47,663 nucleotides of DNA from CAZDCZ01 sp964504155 (GCA_964504155.1 CAZDCZ010000007.1:1-47663); one strand, 5' to 3'; shown: positions 1-9,068, counted from the stretch's first letter. The notes: generated from the sequence alone by a model not told the origin. Made by a program: numbers and translations.

Positions 1-77
1 GCAACTAGTTTGCATATTCTTTAAAGAACTGAGAACGAATGTACAAAAAAAAACATCAACACAACCAATATGCAGAA

Positions 78-118
78 AAGTTATTAATAAGTTATTAATA
101 ATTTGCAATTAATAACTT
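78..118. repeat. Direct plus inverted 11-bp repeats
   Basis: AAGTTATTAAT occurs at 78-88 and again at 89-99. Its exact reverse complement ATTAATAACTT lies at 108-118, so the second copy and the inverted copy can form an 11-bp hairpin with an 8-nt loop. The arms are almost pure AT, so stability is modest and a function is not evident. Confidence 0.5.
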
Positions 119-164
119 TAATGAATGTCCGCTTATATACCTATTTTACAAGAGATATATGTTG

Positions 165-282
165 AAAATCAATTTGTTTGCCCTAAACCCTAAAGGGAAC
201 AAATTGATTTTACTCACAAAGTTCGTGAGCTAAAGGTTCTTCACTTCCTTTAGGATGGGGCAGATGAAGAAAATCAATCTCT
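165..282. repeat. Foldable intergenic repeat, possible terminator
   Basis: A perfect 14-bp inverted repeat (AAAATCAATTTGTT at 165-178, AACAAATTGATTTT at 198-211) encloses a CCCTAAA-rich loop with an extra CCCT/AGGG pairing. A smaller hairpin CTCAC/GTGAG follows near 213-230. A related CCTTTAGG...GGGGCAG block in opposite orientation lies near 247-265, followed by another AAAATCAAT. The stretch may be a remnant of a repeated palindromic element, or the transcription end of the permease operon. The hairpin is seen in the sequence; its role is inferred. Confidence 0.45.
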
Positions 283-472
283 GAATTAGCTAAGTACACA
301 GATAGTCATATAACTTTTTAGTTACCCTGCAACATAACAAAAATAACCTTTCCCGGTTTACAGAAAACATTTTTCACAATAGAATATTTGCAAACAGAAT
401 TGTTTATTCTCAAGCATATGAAAGTCATCGGAGTACCAAAAAGTAAAAAACAATTTTTATAACGATATTATC

Positions 473-1825
473 CTACTCATACCTTAACGATTCTATTGGG
501 TCTTTTTGTGCAGCACGTTTAGCTGGCGCATAGCCAAAAATAATTCCTATAGCTACACTAACTCCAAATGCAATAACAATCGACATTGGAGATACTATTG
601 TTGTTACATCGGCAACTTTACTTATTGTTTTCGAAAATAAAATACCGGTTATTACACCAATAATCCCTCCTGCAACACTAATTAATATTGCTTCTGATAA
701 AAATTGAGCAACAATATCGATTTTTTTAGCCCCTAAGGCCAATCGAATACCAATCTCTTTAATTCTTTCCATTACAGTAGCAAACATAATATTCATAATT
801 CCTATACCCCCTACTAATAAAGATATTCCGGCAATTACTCCTAAAACAATATTAAATACATCTTTTGTTCGCTGCTGTTGTTTTAATAATAGTTCGGGTA
901 CAGAAATCTCGAAATCTTTAACATTATAATGTCGTCGTAACAACATTCTACTAAGTATTTCGGTAGTTACAGTCAACTGTTCGGTTTCTGCAACTTGAAC
1001 AATAATTTTATCTAATTGATTATAATTTTGATCGGATGAGTTACTTTGACCGGAAAAAGATAAATAATATCCACCAAAAAAACTATTACCCTGCAATTTT
1101 TTAGAATTTATTATTGAACGATTCTTATATCTCATTAACATTGTATTTGCAGGAATAAACACATTATCGTTAACAATATTTACTCCGGCATTCTCGGCTG
1201 CAGAAAGCGAAACATCACTTTTCTTTATAACTCCTACAACCTTCAGCCATACATGTCCAAATTTTATATACTTGTTTATTGGATCTTCTTTATTAAATAT
1301 TTTTGCACTAACATTGGCGCCAATTACACAAACAGGAATCCCAAATTCGTTCTGATAATCGCTAAAAGCATATCCTTTTTCAAGATTAATATTATACAAA
1401 TTGAAATAATCGTTTGTAATACCAATAACTTTTGCAGGGATACGTTTTCCATTTTGAATAACAAAAGAATTAACAACAATCTCGGGAGTAATTTTCTTTA
1501 CCGAAGGTATTATTTCTTTAATTGCATTAACATCGTTCATAGTTAAGCCGGGAGAATATTTCTTCTGTTTTTTATTGCCATTAATCTCTTCGTCGGCGCT
1601 ACCATTGCCATTAATGTCAATAGTAGGAGTAATAACAATATTATTAACTCCCACCATTTTTATTTGATCGAGAATTTCTTGTCTGGCACCATTTCCAATA
1701 GCAAGCATACTAATTACAGCAGCTACACCGAATATAATACCTAATGCTGTTAAAGCCGATTTTAATTTATTCGACAAAATAGCTTCTACTGCAATCTCTA
1801 TATCATGTAAATATCTATCTATCAT
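473..1825 (-). CDS. MacB/FtsX-type ABC transporter permease
   Basis: This is an inner-membrane permease of the MacB/FtsX family (450 aa). It begins with a cytoplasmic stretch and one membrane segment at about residues 20-45 (TALGIIFGVAAVISMLAIGNG). A large periplasmic MacB-type core domain of about 270 residues follows. The C-terminal FtsX block has three membrane segments and the usual MERIKEIGIRLALGAKK loop. It ends with the family-typical DPIESLRYE tail. It lies 59 nt downstream of the periplasmic adaptor gene on the same strand, as in tripartite MacAB-like exporters. MacB's fused ATPase domain is absent, as is common in Bacteroidota, but no separate ATP-binding protein gene is found in this window. 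The substrate cannot be told; export of a lipid, peptide or drug is typical of the family. Confidence 0.9.
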   Translation of the reverse strand: MIDRYLHDIEIAVEAILSNKLKSALTALGIIFGVAAVISMLAIGNGARQEILDQIKMVGVNNIVITPTIDINGNGSADEEINGNKKQKKYSPGLTMNDVNAIKEIIPSVKKITPEIVVNSFVIQNGKRIPAKVIGITNDYFNLYNINLEKGYAFSDYQNEFGIPVCVIGANVSAKIFNKEDPINKYIKFGHVWLKVVGVIKKSDVSLSAAENAGVNIVNDNVFIPANTMLMRYKNRSIINSKKLQGNSFFGGYYLSFSGQSNSSDQNYNQLDKIIVQVAETEQLTVTTEILSRMLLRRHYNVKDFEISVPELLLKQQQRTKDVFNIVLGVIAGISLLVGGIGIMNIMFATVMERIKEIGIRLALGAKKIDIVAQFLSEAILISVAGGIIGVITGILFSKTISKVADVTTIVSPMSIVIAFGVSVAIGIIFGYAPAKRAAQKDPIESLRYE

Positions 1826-1884
1826 ATACTTTTCGTATTCTGCACGAACATTTATATTACTAAAATTATCAGTAACTATTTTAA

Positions 1885-3261
1885 TTACTTACCTTTCTTT
1901 GTATACTGACCCATTCCTTTCTTACGAGACTTTTTTATATCATCTTTTTTTATATCATTTGTGTCTCTCATCTTTTTCTTAATTTCTTCCTGAATTTTTC
2001 TTTCTTTAATTATTGGAATAATTTCGAGCCCTGAGTATTGTAAATCTTCTTCGTTTTCGGGAATAGACAGATAAATTTTTTCATTTTCTTCTAATCCTTT
2101 TTCCACAATAACTCTATTTTCGTTCGACATACCCAGTAATACAATCTGCTTTTTCCCTTTAGTATTATACACAAAACTCAAGCTATCGTTAGAGTGAACA
2201 GCTTCTAAAGGAATACTAATTACATTATTAAAAGTATCTGTTATTATCTGATTACTCGTTGTCATTGCAGGACGAAGAATCGAATCAGACTCGGAAATAT
2301 CTACAACAACTTCAAACACTTTTGCATCGGCATTTGGCAACTGCTCTCCTACATTTGCAACTTCGGCAACTTTGCCATAATATTTTTTATTAGGGAAAGC
2401 ATCAACACCAACTCTTACATTTTGCCCTACTTTTATTTTCGAGATATCTACTTCGTTTACATATGTTTTCGACGACATAGTTGAAAGATCGGGCAATGTT
2501 GCAACTGTTAAATCCCAAGGATTAATCATAGATCCAACCTTACGTTTTTGTCCGCTCCATTCTTTTTTATAAATTACCATTCCGGGTTGAGGAGCATAAA
2601 TTGTAAACTTCATAAGCACAGATTTCATTTCTTCGTTTTTGCGTTGTGCTTTCAACAAGTTTATTTCTACATCGCGCATATCGGCTTTTGCCTGCTGTAC
2701 TTTAAGTTTATAATTGCTTTTTGCCTGCTCGTATTCTCTATTAGCTCTATCGAGATCGATCTTTGCTTTACGAATTGTTGCAGGAGGTTCGAATTTCGAT
2801 TGATCGAGTACTATTTGTTTCTCTTCGAGAGCAAATCCTAAGTTCAATAACTGATTTCTTAGATCTCGCAATTGCATAGTAGTATCGAGCTTAGTTTTTA
2901 AAAATTGCGATTCGTTTTTCTCAACTTCATCTTCAATATCTTTTAAGGTATTACCTGCTTCCGATCGGTCTAAAGCTGCAACATATTCACCGGAATCGAC
3001 AACAGTTCCTTCCGGGATTAAATCAGTGATTTTAATATTTCTAATTCGTAAGCTTCTACTACGTAATTCGGGAGGAGCTTGTATTTCTACAGAACTTTTT
3101 GCTTGTAACTCTCCTGTAATTGTTACTAAAATTTCGAAATCACTTTTTTTAGCTTTTACTGTTAACTGACTTTTTTCGGGTTCTGAACTTGCCATATATA
3201 TAACAATAACAGCAATTATAGCAATTACAGAAATCACAAAATAAACAATCTTCTTTTTCAT
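1885..3261 (-). CDS. HlyD/MacA-like periplasmic adaptor subunit
   Basis: This is a membrane-fusion (adaptor) protein of 458 aa. It has an N-terminal membrane anchor at about residues 5-24, a split lipoyl/barrel-sandwich region around 45-95 and 220-250, a long helical hairpin between them (about 100-215, rich in Glu/Lys/Gln) and a beta-barrel region near 265-340. The C-terminus is an unusual tail of about 40 residues dominated by Lys, Asp and Glu. Adaptors of this kind bridge an inner-membrane ABC permease to an outer-membrane channel. The next gene is a MacB-type permease, so the two very likely act together. It follows glmM by 64 nt on the same strand, so the three genes may be co-transcribed although glmM has no evident functional link. 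The outer-membrane factor and the ATPase are not in view. Confidence 0.88.
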   Translation of the reverse strand: MKKKIVYFVISVIAIIAVIVIYMASSEPEKSQLTVKAKKSDFEILVTITGELQAKSSVEIQAPPELRSRSLRIRNIKITDLIPEGTVVDSGEYVAALDRSEAGNTLKDIEDEVEKNESQFLKTKLDTTMQLRDLRNQLLNLGFALEEKQIVLDQSKFEPPATIRKAKIDLDRANREYEQAKSNYKLKVQQAKADMRDVEINLLKAQRKNEEMKSVLMKFTIYAPQPGMVIYKKEWSGQKRKVGSMINPWDLTVATLPDLSTMSSKTYVNEVDISKIKVGQNVRVGVDAFPNKKYYGKVAEVANVGEQLPNADAKVFEVVVDISESDSILRPAMTTSNQIITDTFNNVISIPLEAVHSNDSLSFVYNTKGKKQIVLLGMSNENRVIVEKGLEENEKIYLSIPENEEDLQYSGLEIIPIIKERKIQEEIKKKMRDTNDIKKDDIKKSRKKGMGQYTKKGK

Positions 3262-3325
3262 TAAATAAATATTAAATACTACTATATAAATTACTATTTT
3301 ATAACTTGAAATAAATTATACTTCT

Positions 3326-4711
3326 TTATATCATCTCATTTACTTTATCTATTATTTTATTTGCTAAACCATTAGCTGCTTCAACAGAGACACTCTCGGA
3401 ATAAACTCTAATAATTGGTTCGGTATTTGATTTTCGCAGATGAACCCAACCATTATCAAATTCAATTTTAACACCATCGACATCAATAATTGTGTAATTT
3501 GCGAATTTTATTTTCAAATTTTTTAATATCTTATCAACGTCAATTTGTGGTGTTAATTGTATTTTGTTTTTAGAAATAACATAATTAGGATATTTTGCTC
3601 TCAACTCTGAACATTTTTTTTTCGATTTTGCAAGATGAGTTAAAAATAAAGCAATACCAACTAAGGCATCTCTACCATAATGACTTTCTGGATAAATAAC
3701 TCCTCCGTTACCTTCTCCTCCAATAACGGCATTTACATTTTTCATTTTATCAACCACATTAACTTCTCCAACGGCAGAAGAAGAATATTCTCCTCCATAT
3801 TGTTGGGTAACATCGCGCAGCGCTCGAGTAGATGACAAATTCGACACTGTATTGCCTTTTTTATTTTTAAGAATATAATCAGCAACAGCAACTAAAGTAT
3901 ATTCTTCGCCAAACATAGATCCATCTTCGTTAATAATAGCTAATCTGTCAACATCGGGATCGACTACAAATCCTAAATCTGCTTTTTTATCAGCAACAGT
4001 CTTCGATATATCCGATAGATTTTCAGGAATTGGTTCCGGATTATGAGAAAATTCCCCATTTGGCTCGCAAAACAATTCAATTACTTCATCTACACCTAAT
4101 GCCTTAAGTAATTTAGGAATAGCAATACCTCCAACCGAATTAACAGCATCGATAGCCACTTTGAATTTTGCTTTCTTAATTACATCAATATCAACTAAAT
4201 CTAGATCGATAACCTTTTTAATATGGATATCGAGATAGTTATCTTTATTTTCTACTTTCCCTAAATCGTCGACTTCGGCATATTCAAAATCTTCCGATTC
4301 GGCAATTTTCAAAACTATTTCGCCGTCGCCAGCAGTTAGAAACTCTCCATTAGCATTTAATAATTTAAGAGCATTCCATTGTTTCGGATTATGGCTAGCT
4401 GTAAGAATAATTCCACCATCGGCTTTTTCTTCTGTTACAGCAATTTCTACAGTTGGGGTTGTTGCCATACCAATATTTACAACATCTATTCCAAGCCCCA
4501 TAAGAGTTCCTGTTACAATATTATTAACCATAGGACCGGAAATACGAGCATCTCTACCAAGTACTACTTTTAACTTTTTGTTTGCTCTATTATTTTTTAT
4601 CCACATACCAAAAGCTGTAACAAACTTAACAGTATCCAGAGGATTTAATCCGTCTCCAATATTTCCTCCAATTGTTCCTCTAATTCCTGATATTGATTTT
4701 ATTAATGTCAT
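3326..4711 (-). CDS. glmM: Phosphoglucosamine mutase
   Basis: This is an alpha-D-phosphohexomutase of 461 aa, the family's usual size. It is most likely GlmM, which converts glucosamine-6-phosphate to glucosamine-1-phosphate for UDP-GlcNAc and cell-wall synthesis in the cytoplasm. The four family signatures are present in order: the phosphoserine loop TASHNP at 104-109 (Ser106), the metal-binding DPDVDR at 251-256, the sugar-binding GEGNGG at 332-337 and the C-terminal phosphate-binding RKSNTEPIIR. The start 'MTLIKSISGIRGTIGG' is typical of the Bacteroidota GlmM group. A phosphomannomutase/phosphoglucomutase role cannot be fully excluded from motifs alone. It is divergent from the pseudouridine synthase gene at 4874, and a plausible -7 element lies upstream. 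Confidence 0.88.
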   Translation of the reverse strand: MTLIKSISGIRGTIGGNIGDGLNPLDTVKFVTAFGMWIKNNRANKKLKVVLGRDARISGPMVNNIVTGTLMGLGIDVVNIGMATTPTVEIAVTEEKADGGIILTASHNPKQWNALKLLNANGEFLTAGDGEIVLKIAESEDFEYAEVDDLGKVENKDNYLDIHIKKVIDLDLVDIDVIKKAKFKVAIDAVNSVGGIAIPKLLKALGVDEVIELFCEPNGEFSHNPEPIPENLSDISKTVADKKADLGFVVDPDVDRLAIINEDGSMFGEEYTLVAVADYILKNKKGNTVSNLSSTRALRDVTQQYGGEYSSSAVGEVNVVDKMKNVNAVIGGEGNGGVIYPESHYGRDALVGIALFLTHLAKSKKKCSELRAKYPNYVISKNKIQLTPQIDVDKILKNLKIKFANYTIIDVDGVKIEFDNGWVHLRKSNTEPIIRVYSESVSVEAANGLANKIIDKVNEMI

Positions 4712-4741
4712 ATTTTTACTTATTTACAATGTATAAAGAAG

Positions 4742-4749
4742 TAAAGATA
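4742..4749 (-). promoter_or_regulatory. Possible -7 element of glmM
   Basis: On the minus strand these bases read TATCTTTA, one mismatch from the Bacteroidota -7 consensus TAnnTTTG, about 31 nt upstream of the glmM start codon. No convincing -33 TTG is seen at the expected spacing. Confidence 0.4.
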
Positions 4750-4823
4750 ATTAAATTCGCTTTTTAAGAAGAAAATATATTAATGAAATTATTATTTTCT
4801 AAAATCATTATGCATAAATAATT

Positions 4824-4831
4824 TATCTTTG
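4824..4831 (+). promoter_or_regulatory. Probable -7 element of the pseudouridine synthase gene
   Basis: TATCTTTG matches the Bacteroidota -7 consensus TAnnTTTG exactly. It lies about 43 nt upstream of the ATG at 4874. The -33 side is only T-rich, without a clear TTG. Confidence 0.55.
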
Positions 4832-4873
4832 TACAATATTTTAAGATTAAAACAGGGTAAGGGAAAATAAATT

Positions 4874-5674
4874 ATGACTAGCAAGAAACCATACAATAAC
4901 AAAAAAGCTAACGAAAGAAATTCTTCTAACGAAAAAAAGAATATAGAACATTCTCCACGAGAAATCAGACTTAATAAATTTATTGCTAACGCAGGCATTT
5001 GTTCTAGACGCGAAGCCGACGAGCTTATTAAAAGCGGAGCTATTACTGTTAACAGTAAGGTTGTTACCGAACTTGGTGCAAAAGTTACTTTAAAAGATAC
5101 CGTACGATATAAAGGCAAACATCTTTCAAGCGAGAAAAAAGTATATATCTTATTGAATAAACCTAAAGATGTTGTTACTACTCGGAAAGATGAACATGCG
5201 AAACGCACAGTTATCGACCTTATAAAACATGCTTGTCCCGAAAGAGTATACCCTGTTGGAAGATTAGACAAAAATACTACCGGCGTATTACTTTTAACAA
5301 ACGACGGAGAACTTACCAGTCAATTAACTCACCCTCAACACAATAAAAAGAAAGTATATCAAGTTACTCTTGACAAGAATGTTACTAAAGTTGACCTGAT
5401 AAAAATTGCTGAAGGATTAAAAGTTGGAGAAGATTACATTAAAGCTGATGCTATTAGCTATGTAAATACAGAAGACAAAACAATTATTGGGATAGAAATA
5501 CATACAGGGCAAAATAGAATTATACGTAGAACTTTTGAATCGTTAGGATACGAGGTAAAAAAACTCGACAGAGTACTTTTTGCAGGACTTACTAAGAAAA
5601 ACGTTCCAAGAGGCAAATGGAGATTCCTTACCGAAAAAGAAGTAAATATATTAAAAATGAAAGCTTATAAATAA
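4874..5674 (+). CDS. rluB: 23S rRNA pseudouridine synthase, RluB/RsuA type
   Basis: This 266-aa enzyme is of the RsuA/RluB/RluE/RluF group that isomerises uridine to pseudouridine in ribosomal RNA. A Lys/Asn-rich N-terminal tail of about 30 residues precedes an S4 RNA-binding domain (about 31-78, beginning RLNKFIANAGICSRREAD). The catalytic domain starts near 90 with YILLNKPKDVVTT. The active-site motif is GRLDKNTTGVLLLTNDG (129-145), with Asp132 as the catalytic residue, and the conserved TGQNRIIRR motif follows. Bacteroidota orthologues are annotated as RluB. Exact rRNA position is not deducible here. The degraded membrane-protein gene starts 31 nt downstream and probably shared the transcript. 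Confidence 0.9.
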   Translation: MTSKKPYNNKKANERNSSNEKKNIEHSPREIRLNKFIANAGICSRREADELIKSGAITVNSKVVTELGAKVTLKDTVRYKGKHLSSEKKVYILLNKPKDVVTTRKDEHAKRTVIDLIKHACPERVYPVGRLDKNTTGVLLLTNDGELTSQLTHPQHNKKKVYQVTLDKNVTKVDLIKIAEGLKVGEDYIKADAISYVNTEDKTIIGIEIHTGQNRIIRRTFESLGYEVKKLDRVLFAGLTKKNVPRGKWRFLTEKEVNILKMKAYK

Positions 5675-5705
5675 TTTTTATACACATTCAAATAGCATTA
5701 TTTAA

Positions 5706-6218
5706 ATGAATACTACAAAACAAACTTCACAAGAATATTTTAAATTGATGCAAATAATATATTTTGCATTAATTACCGTACAAATATTGTTTGCATTAGC
5801 TTCTTTTTATTTAATAAATAATAGAAATGTCGATTTCGTGACAAAAGAATTAACTGAAATATTTATTTATATTGTTCCAATATTTATTGTTATTGGATTT
5901 TTCGGAAGCACATTGTTCTTTAGATATAAATTATCGAAGATAAAAAATAAAACTAGTTTAATTGAAAAAATGACAGAATATAGATCTACATTAATTATTA
6001 GGTACACCCTTTTATAAGTACCATCGTTTTTATCAATAATTGCATATTTCCTTACTGGGAACATTTTATTTTTATCTATGTCGGGTTTAATAATTCTGAT
6101 ATTTATAGTTTTAAACCCAACAAAAAAACAGGGTCGTAATTGATCTAAATCTTGACTTAAACGATAAATAAACAATCCGAACTCAGTTATTGCCGAAATT
6201 AAATTTAACGACAGATAA
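5706..6218 (+). pseudogene. Degraded small integral membrane protein gene
   Basis: The open frame from ATG 5706 gives 103 residues with two membrane segments (about 15-37 and 55-75) and stops at TAA 6015-6017. The same frame continues immediately past that stop with clearly coding-like membrane sequence (PSFLSIIAYFLTGN, then a hydrophobic segment ending IVLNPTKK) up to about 6128. Reading one base later after the A-run at 6122-6128 gives RVVIDLNLDLND. Returning to the original frame at about 6171 gives NNPNSVIAEIKFNDR and a stop at 6216-6218. Undamaged, the product would be about 170 aa with four membrane segments. So the gene carries one nonsense codon, one apparent 1-nt insertion and one apparent 1-nt deletion. 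The family is not named; the arrangement after a pseudouridine synthase suggests a conserved hypothetical membrane protein. Confidence 0.75.
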
Positions 6219-6255
6219 CAATACGAGTAAAAGGGAAAAATGCATTAAATTATAT

Positions 6256-6434
6256 GAGGCTATACAAAAAGTAAAGTTTTAAGCTATTTATGTCATATTG
6301 AGTTTGTTGAAATATCTAATTTTTAACTAATGGATTAACTTCGTTGAGCTCGTTTAATTCAGTCAACTTGGTTCTTCGACTTCGTTCAGAATGCAAACAT
6401 AGGATGACAACAATTCGACCTTTTGAACAGCATC
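6256..6434. mobile_element. MITE-like interspersed repeat, copy 1
   Basis: This roughly 179-bp element closely matches the sequence at 38917-39075. Shared blocks include AAAAAGTAAAGTTT, TATTTATGTCATATTGAG, TTGTTGAAATATCT, TTAACTTCGTTGAGCTCGTTT and GGTTCTTCGACTTCG. Its ends are imperfect inverted repeats (GAGGCTATACAAAAAG and, reversed, GATGCTGTTCAAAAGG), and the interior can fold back on itself (GTCATATTGAG against CTCAGAATGAC-like sequence). It carries no ORF. This copy is more diverged and slightly longer than copy 2. It lies just 3' of the decayed membrane-protein gene. Confidence 0.65.
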
Positions 6435-6510
6435 ATTTTTATTATTTTAGCATAATAAAAAAACAAATAAAAATTTACACTTTACTTTAGAATAATTACA
6501 CTTTTACAAA

Positions 6511-8946
6511 ATGAAATATTTCTTATTTTTAATTTCTATTATATTTATATTTTCGGCTAAAAGCTTTGCCCAAGAAAGAAATTATATTTCGGGCAAAGTT
6601 ATTGATAAAAAAACAAATAAAATATTACCTTTTGTTAATATTGTATATAACGAAAAAGGACTTGGAACAACAACAAATATTAACGGAGAATTTTTTATTA
6701 ATCACAAAAACACTAAAGAACTATACATTAGTTACCTTGGATACTACAGCGATACTATAAAAACAAAAAGCTCAAATCAAAATATTACAATTCGACTTAC
6801 TCCAAAAGCTTATTCTATTAATGAAATTATAGTTTTCCCGGGAGTTAATCCTGCCGAACGAATTATTAATAAAGTAATAGAAAACAAGAACAAAAACAAT
6901 CCGGAGAAACATCATTCATTTTCATACACATCGTATAACAAAAATATTTTTACATTAACAAATATAGATACAACAAACATTATAACAGATTCAACAATAC
7001 AAAAAATAGATTCATCAGAAATCAAACTACAAGAGTTAATAAAAAAACAACATTTATTTATTATAGAATCTATTAGCAAAAGAAAATTTCTTTATCCCGA
7101 TTTAAGCAACGAAAAGATAATTGCAACTAAAATTTCAGGCACAAGGAATCCTTTTTTTAGCATGCTTTCAACTCAGCTTCAATCGTTTTCGTTTTACAAG
7201 GATTTTATCACTCTTTTTAATAAGAACTATCTGAACCCTATAAGTAAAGGAAGCATTAATAAATATCTTTTTCTTTTAGAAGATACTATGTTCACTTCTA
7301 GAGGCGACACCTTATTTGTAATTTCTTACCGTCCAAGAAAAGGCAAAAATTTCGATGGTTTAACAGGCTTTATTCATATAAACACTAATAAATATGCTAT
7401 ACAAAATGTTGTTGCTTCTCCGAGTAAAAAAGACGAGACATATGCAGTTACAATTGAACAGAAGTACGAATTTATCGCTAATAAACAATGGTTTCCGAAG
7501 CAATTAAATACCGAAATAATTTTTAATAATACCAAAATATCATCTCCTTCTTCCAGTATAAAATTAATATCGAAAAACAAATCATACCTTAGCAACATTA
7601 AACTAGATACAAGTCTTAAAAAGGCTGATTTTAATATTAACGAACTAAATATTACTAAAAACAGTTCTAACAAAACCAAAGAATACTGGAATAAATACAG
7701 AACAGAACAACTCAACTCGAAAGATACATTAACATATCATATAATCGACAGTATTGGGGAAAAACACAATATTGATAAGATATTAAGTATCTTCGAAACT
7801 GCAATGTCGGGATATATCCCATACAAATTTTTCAATTTTGACTTAAATAAATTCTACGATTACAATTTATACGAAGGACTAAGACTGGGTATTGGGGGCA
7901 TTACGAATAACAAATTATCGAAAAGCTTTGCTATAGGTGGGCATTTTGCATATGGCTTTAATGATAAAAACATAAAATATGGTGGAGAATTTCAAATAAA
8001 CCTAAATAATAAAACCGAAGAGAAAATACATTTTACATATAATAATGATGTTACAGAAGCTTCAGGATACAATTTTAGCGAACGGCGTCTAACATTAGCA
8101 TCTAGTGAGATTTTTCGTAAATATTTAATTTCGAATATGAACAAAATCGAAGAAAAAGAAATTTCCTATTCATCAAGAATATTGAAGTATTTAGAATCAA
8201 AAATCTATTTGAATCAATCAAAAGTAATTCCTACTAATGGATATACATACCAAATATCGCCAAGCACAACATCAAATACATTTTTATTTACCGAAACAGG
8301 TATGAAATTAAGATACGCTTTTAGAGAAAAATTTATACAAATTGGGCGAGTAAAATATCCGCAAGGCACAAAATATCCAATAATTCAAGCTAATATTATT
8401 AAAGGTATCGACAAAATTAAAGGAGAATATAATTACACTAAATTCGAAACAAAAATTACCGATAATATTAAATCTAGAACCATTGGAGAAACATCAATTT
8501 GTATTGTTGGAGGAATTATTATTGGTAATATTCCTGCTCCTAAATTATATAATGGACATGGTAGTTATTATAAATTTTCGATTGTTTCCGACAATAGTTT
8601 TGGAACTATGCGAATGAGCGAATTTTATTCGGATAGATTTATTTCTATATTTTTGAAACAATATTTTGGACATTTATTATTTTCGTCAAAAAATTTCAGT
8701 CCTAATATTGCACTAGTCAACAACTTTGGAATAGGAACCTTATCGAATATTGGTAAACATAACTTCCCCGAAAGTATCTCGAGTATGGAAAAAGGATATT
8801 TCGAAACCGGATTACATATAAATAACATATTAAACCAATCGTTTTTTGGATATGGGATAGGAATCTACTATCGATACGGAGCATATTCGTTTAGCAAAAA
8901 CATCGATAATTTTGCATTCAAATTATCTTTCACAATTAATTTATAA
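6511..8946 (+). CDS. DUF5686/carboxypeptidase-regulatory-like outer-membrane protein
   Basis: This is an 811-aa exported protein with a signal peptide (about 1-20, ending SAKSFA/Q). A carboxypeptidase-regulatory-like beta-sandwich follows at about 23-96 (ISGKVIDKKTNKILPFVNI ... GTTTNINGEF), the domain that also opens SusC/TonB-dependent receptors. The long middle and C-terminal part has the features of the Bacteroidota DUF5686 family, including NPAERIINKVIENKNKNNPEKH near 113. It ends in alternating hydrophobic beta-strands with a terminal aromatic/hydrophobic strand (FKLSFTINL), as expected of an outer-membrane barrel. There is no TonB plug domain, so it is not a classic SusC. The function of the family is not established. 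It appears to be transcribed alone. Confidence 0.82.
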   Translation: MKYFLFLISIIFIFSAKSFAQERNYISGKVIDKKTNKILPFVNIVYNEKGLGTTTNINGEFFINHKNTKELYISYLGYYSDTIKTKSSNQNITIRLTPKAYSINEIIVFPGVNPAERIINKVIENKNKNNPEKHHSFSYTSYNKNIFTLTNIDTTNIITDSTIQKIDSSEIKLQELIKKQHLFIIESISKRKFLYPDLSNEKIIATKISGTRNPFFSMLSTQLQSFSFYKDFITLFNKNYLNPISKGSINKYLFLLEDTMFTSRGDTLFVISYRPRKGKNFDGLTGFIHINTNKYAIQNVVASPSKKDETYAVTIEQKYEFIANKQWFPKQLNTEIIFNNTKISSPSSSIKLISKNKSYLSNIKLDTSLKKADFNINELNITKNSSNKTKEYWNKYRTEQLNSKDTLTYHIIDSIGEKHNIDKILSIFETAMSGYIPYKFFNFDLNKFYDYNLYEGLRLGIGGITNNKLSKSFAIGGHFAYGFNDKNIKYGGEFQINLNNKTEEKIHFTYNNDVTEASGYNFSERRLTLASSEIFRKYLISNMNKIEEKEISYSSRILKYLESKIYLNQSKVIPTNGYTYQISPSTTSNTFLFTETGMKLRYAFREKFIQIGRVKYPQGTKYPIIQANIIKGIDKIKGEYNYTKFETKITDNIKSRTIGETSICIVGGIIIGNIPAPKLYNGHGSYYKFSIVSDNSFGTMRMSEFYSDRFISIFLKQYFGHLLFSSKNFSPNIALVNNFGIGTLSNIGKHNFPESISSMEKGYFETGLHINNILNQSFFGYGIGIYYRYGAYSFSKNIDNFAFKLSFTINL

Positions 8947-9038
8947 GTATAAAAACCATTTATCTACAATATTTTAGTCTAAAAAATAAAAAAATCACAT
9001 TATCTTAATTATTAGAATTCAAGAAGAATAAATTCTAT

Positions 9039-9046
9039 TATCTTTG
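9039..9046 (+). promoter_or_regulatory. Probable -7 element of the era-der cluster
   Basis: TATCTTTG is an exact match to the Bacteroidota -7 consensus TAnnTTTG and lies 23 nt before the era ATG. A clear -33 TTG is missing at the usual spacing. Confidence 0.55.
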
Positions 9047-9068
9047 TAAAAATTTATAATTTAAAAAT

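Larger units (their letters stand above)
1..472. other. Gene-free stretch with inverted repeats
   Basis: I see no credible coding sequence here. The stretch lies downstream of the leftward-transcribed permease gene that ends at 473. It contains a short direct/inverted repeat cluster (78-118) and a larger foldable element (165-282), listed separately. The rest (283-472) is AT-rich with no recognisable feature. Confidence 0.6.

Noticed and set aside
78..118. Start of a CRISPR or long tandem array
   Set aside because: Only two 11-bp direct copies with no spacers; the bases are nearly all A and T.
4792..5271. 159-aa minus-strand ORF
   Set aside because: It lies antisense to the well-supported pseudouridine synthase gene and has no recognisable domain.
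5867..6175. 102-aa minus-strand ORF
   Set aside because: It overlaps the degraded membrane-protein gene in antisense; the plus-strand pattern with membrane segments is much more gene-like.
6511..8946. SusC/TonB-dependent receptor
   Set aside because: The regulatory-like N-domain is shared, but there is no plug domain and no SusD partner; the DUF5686 pattern fits better.
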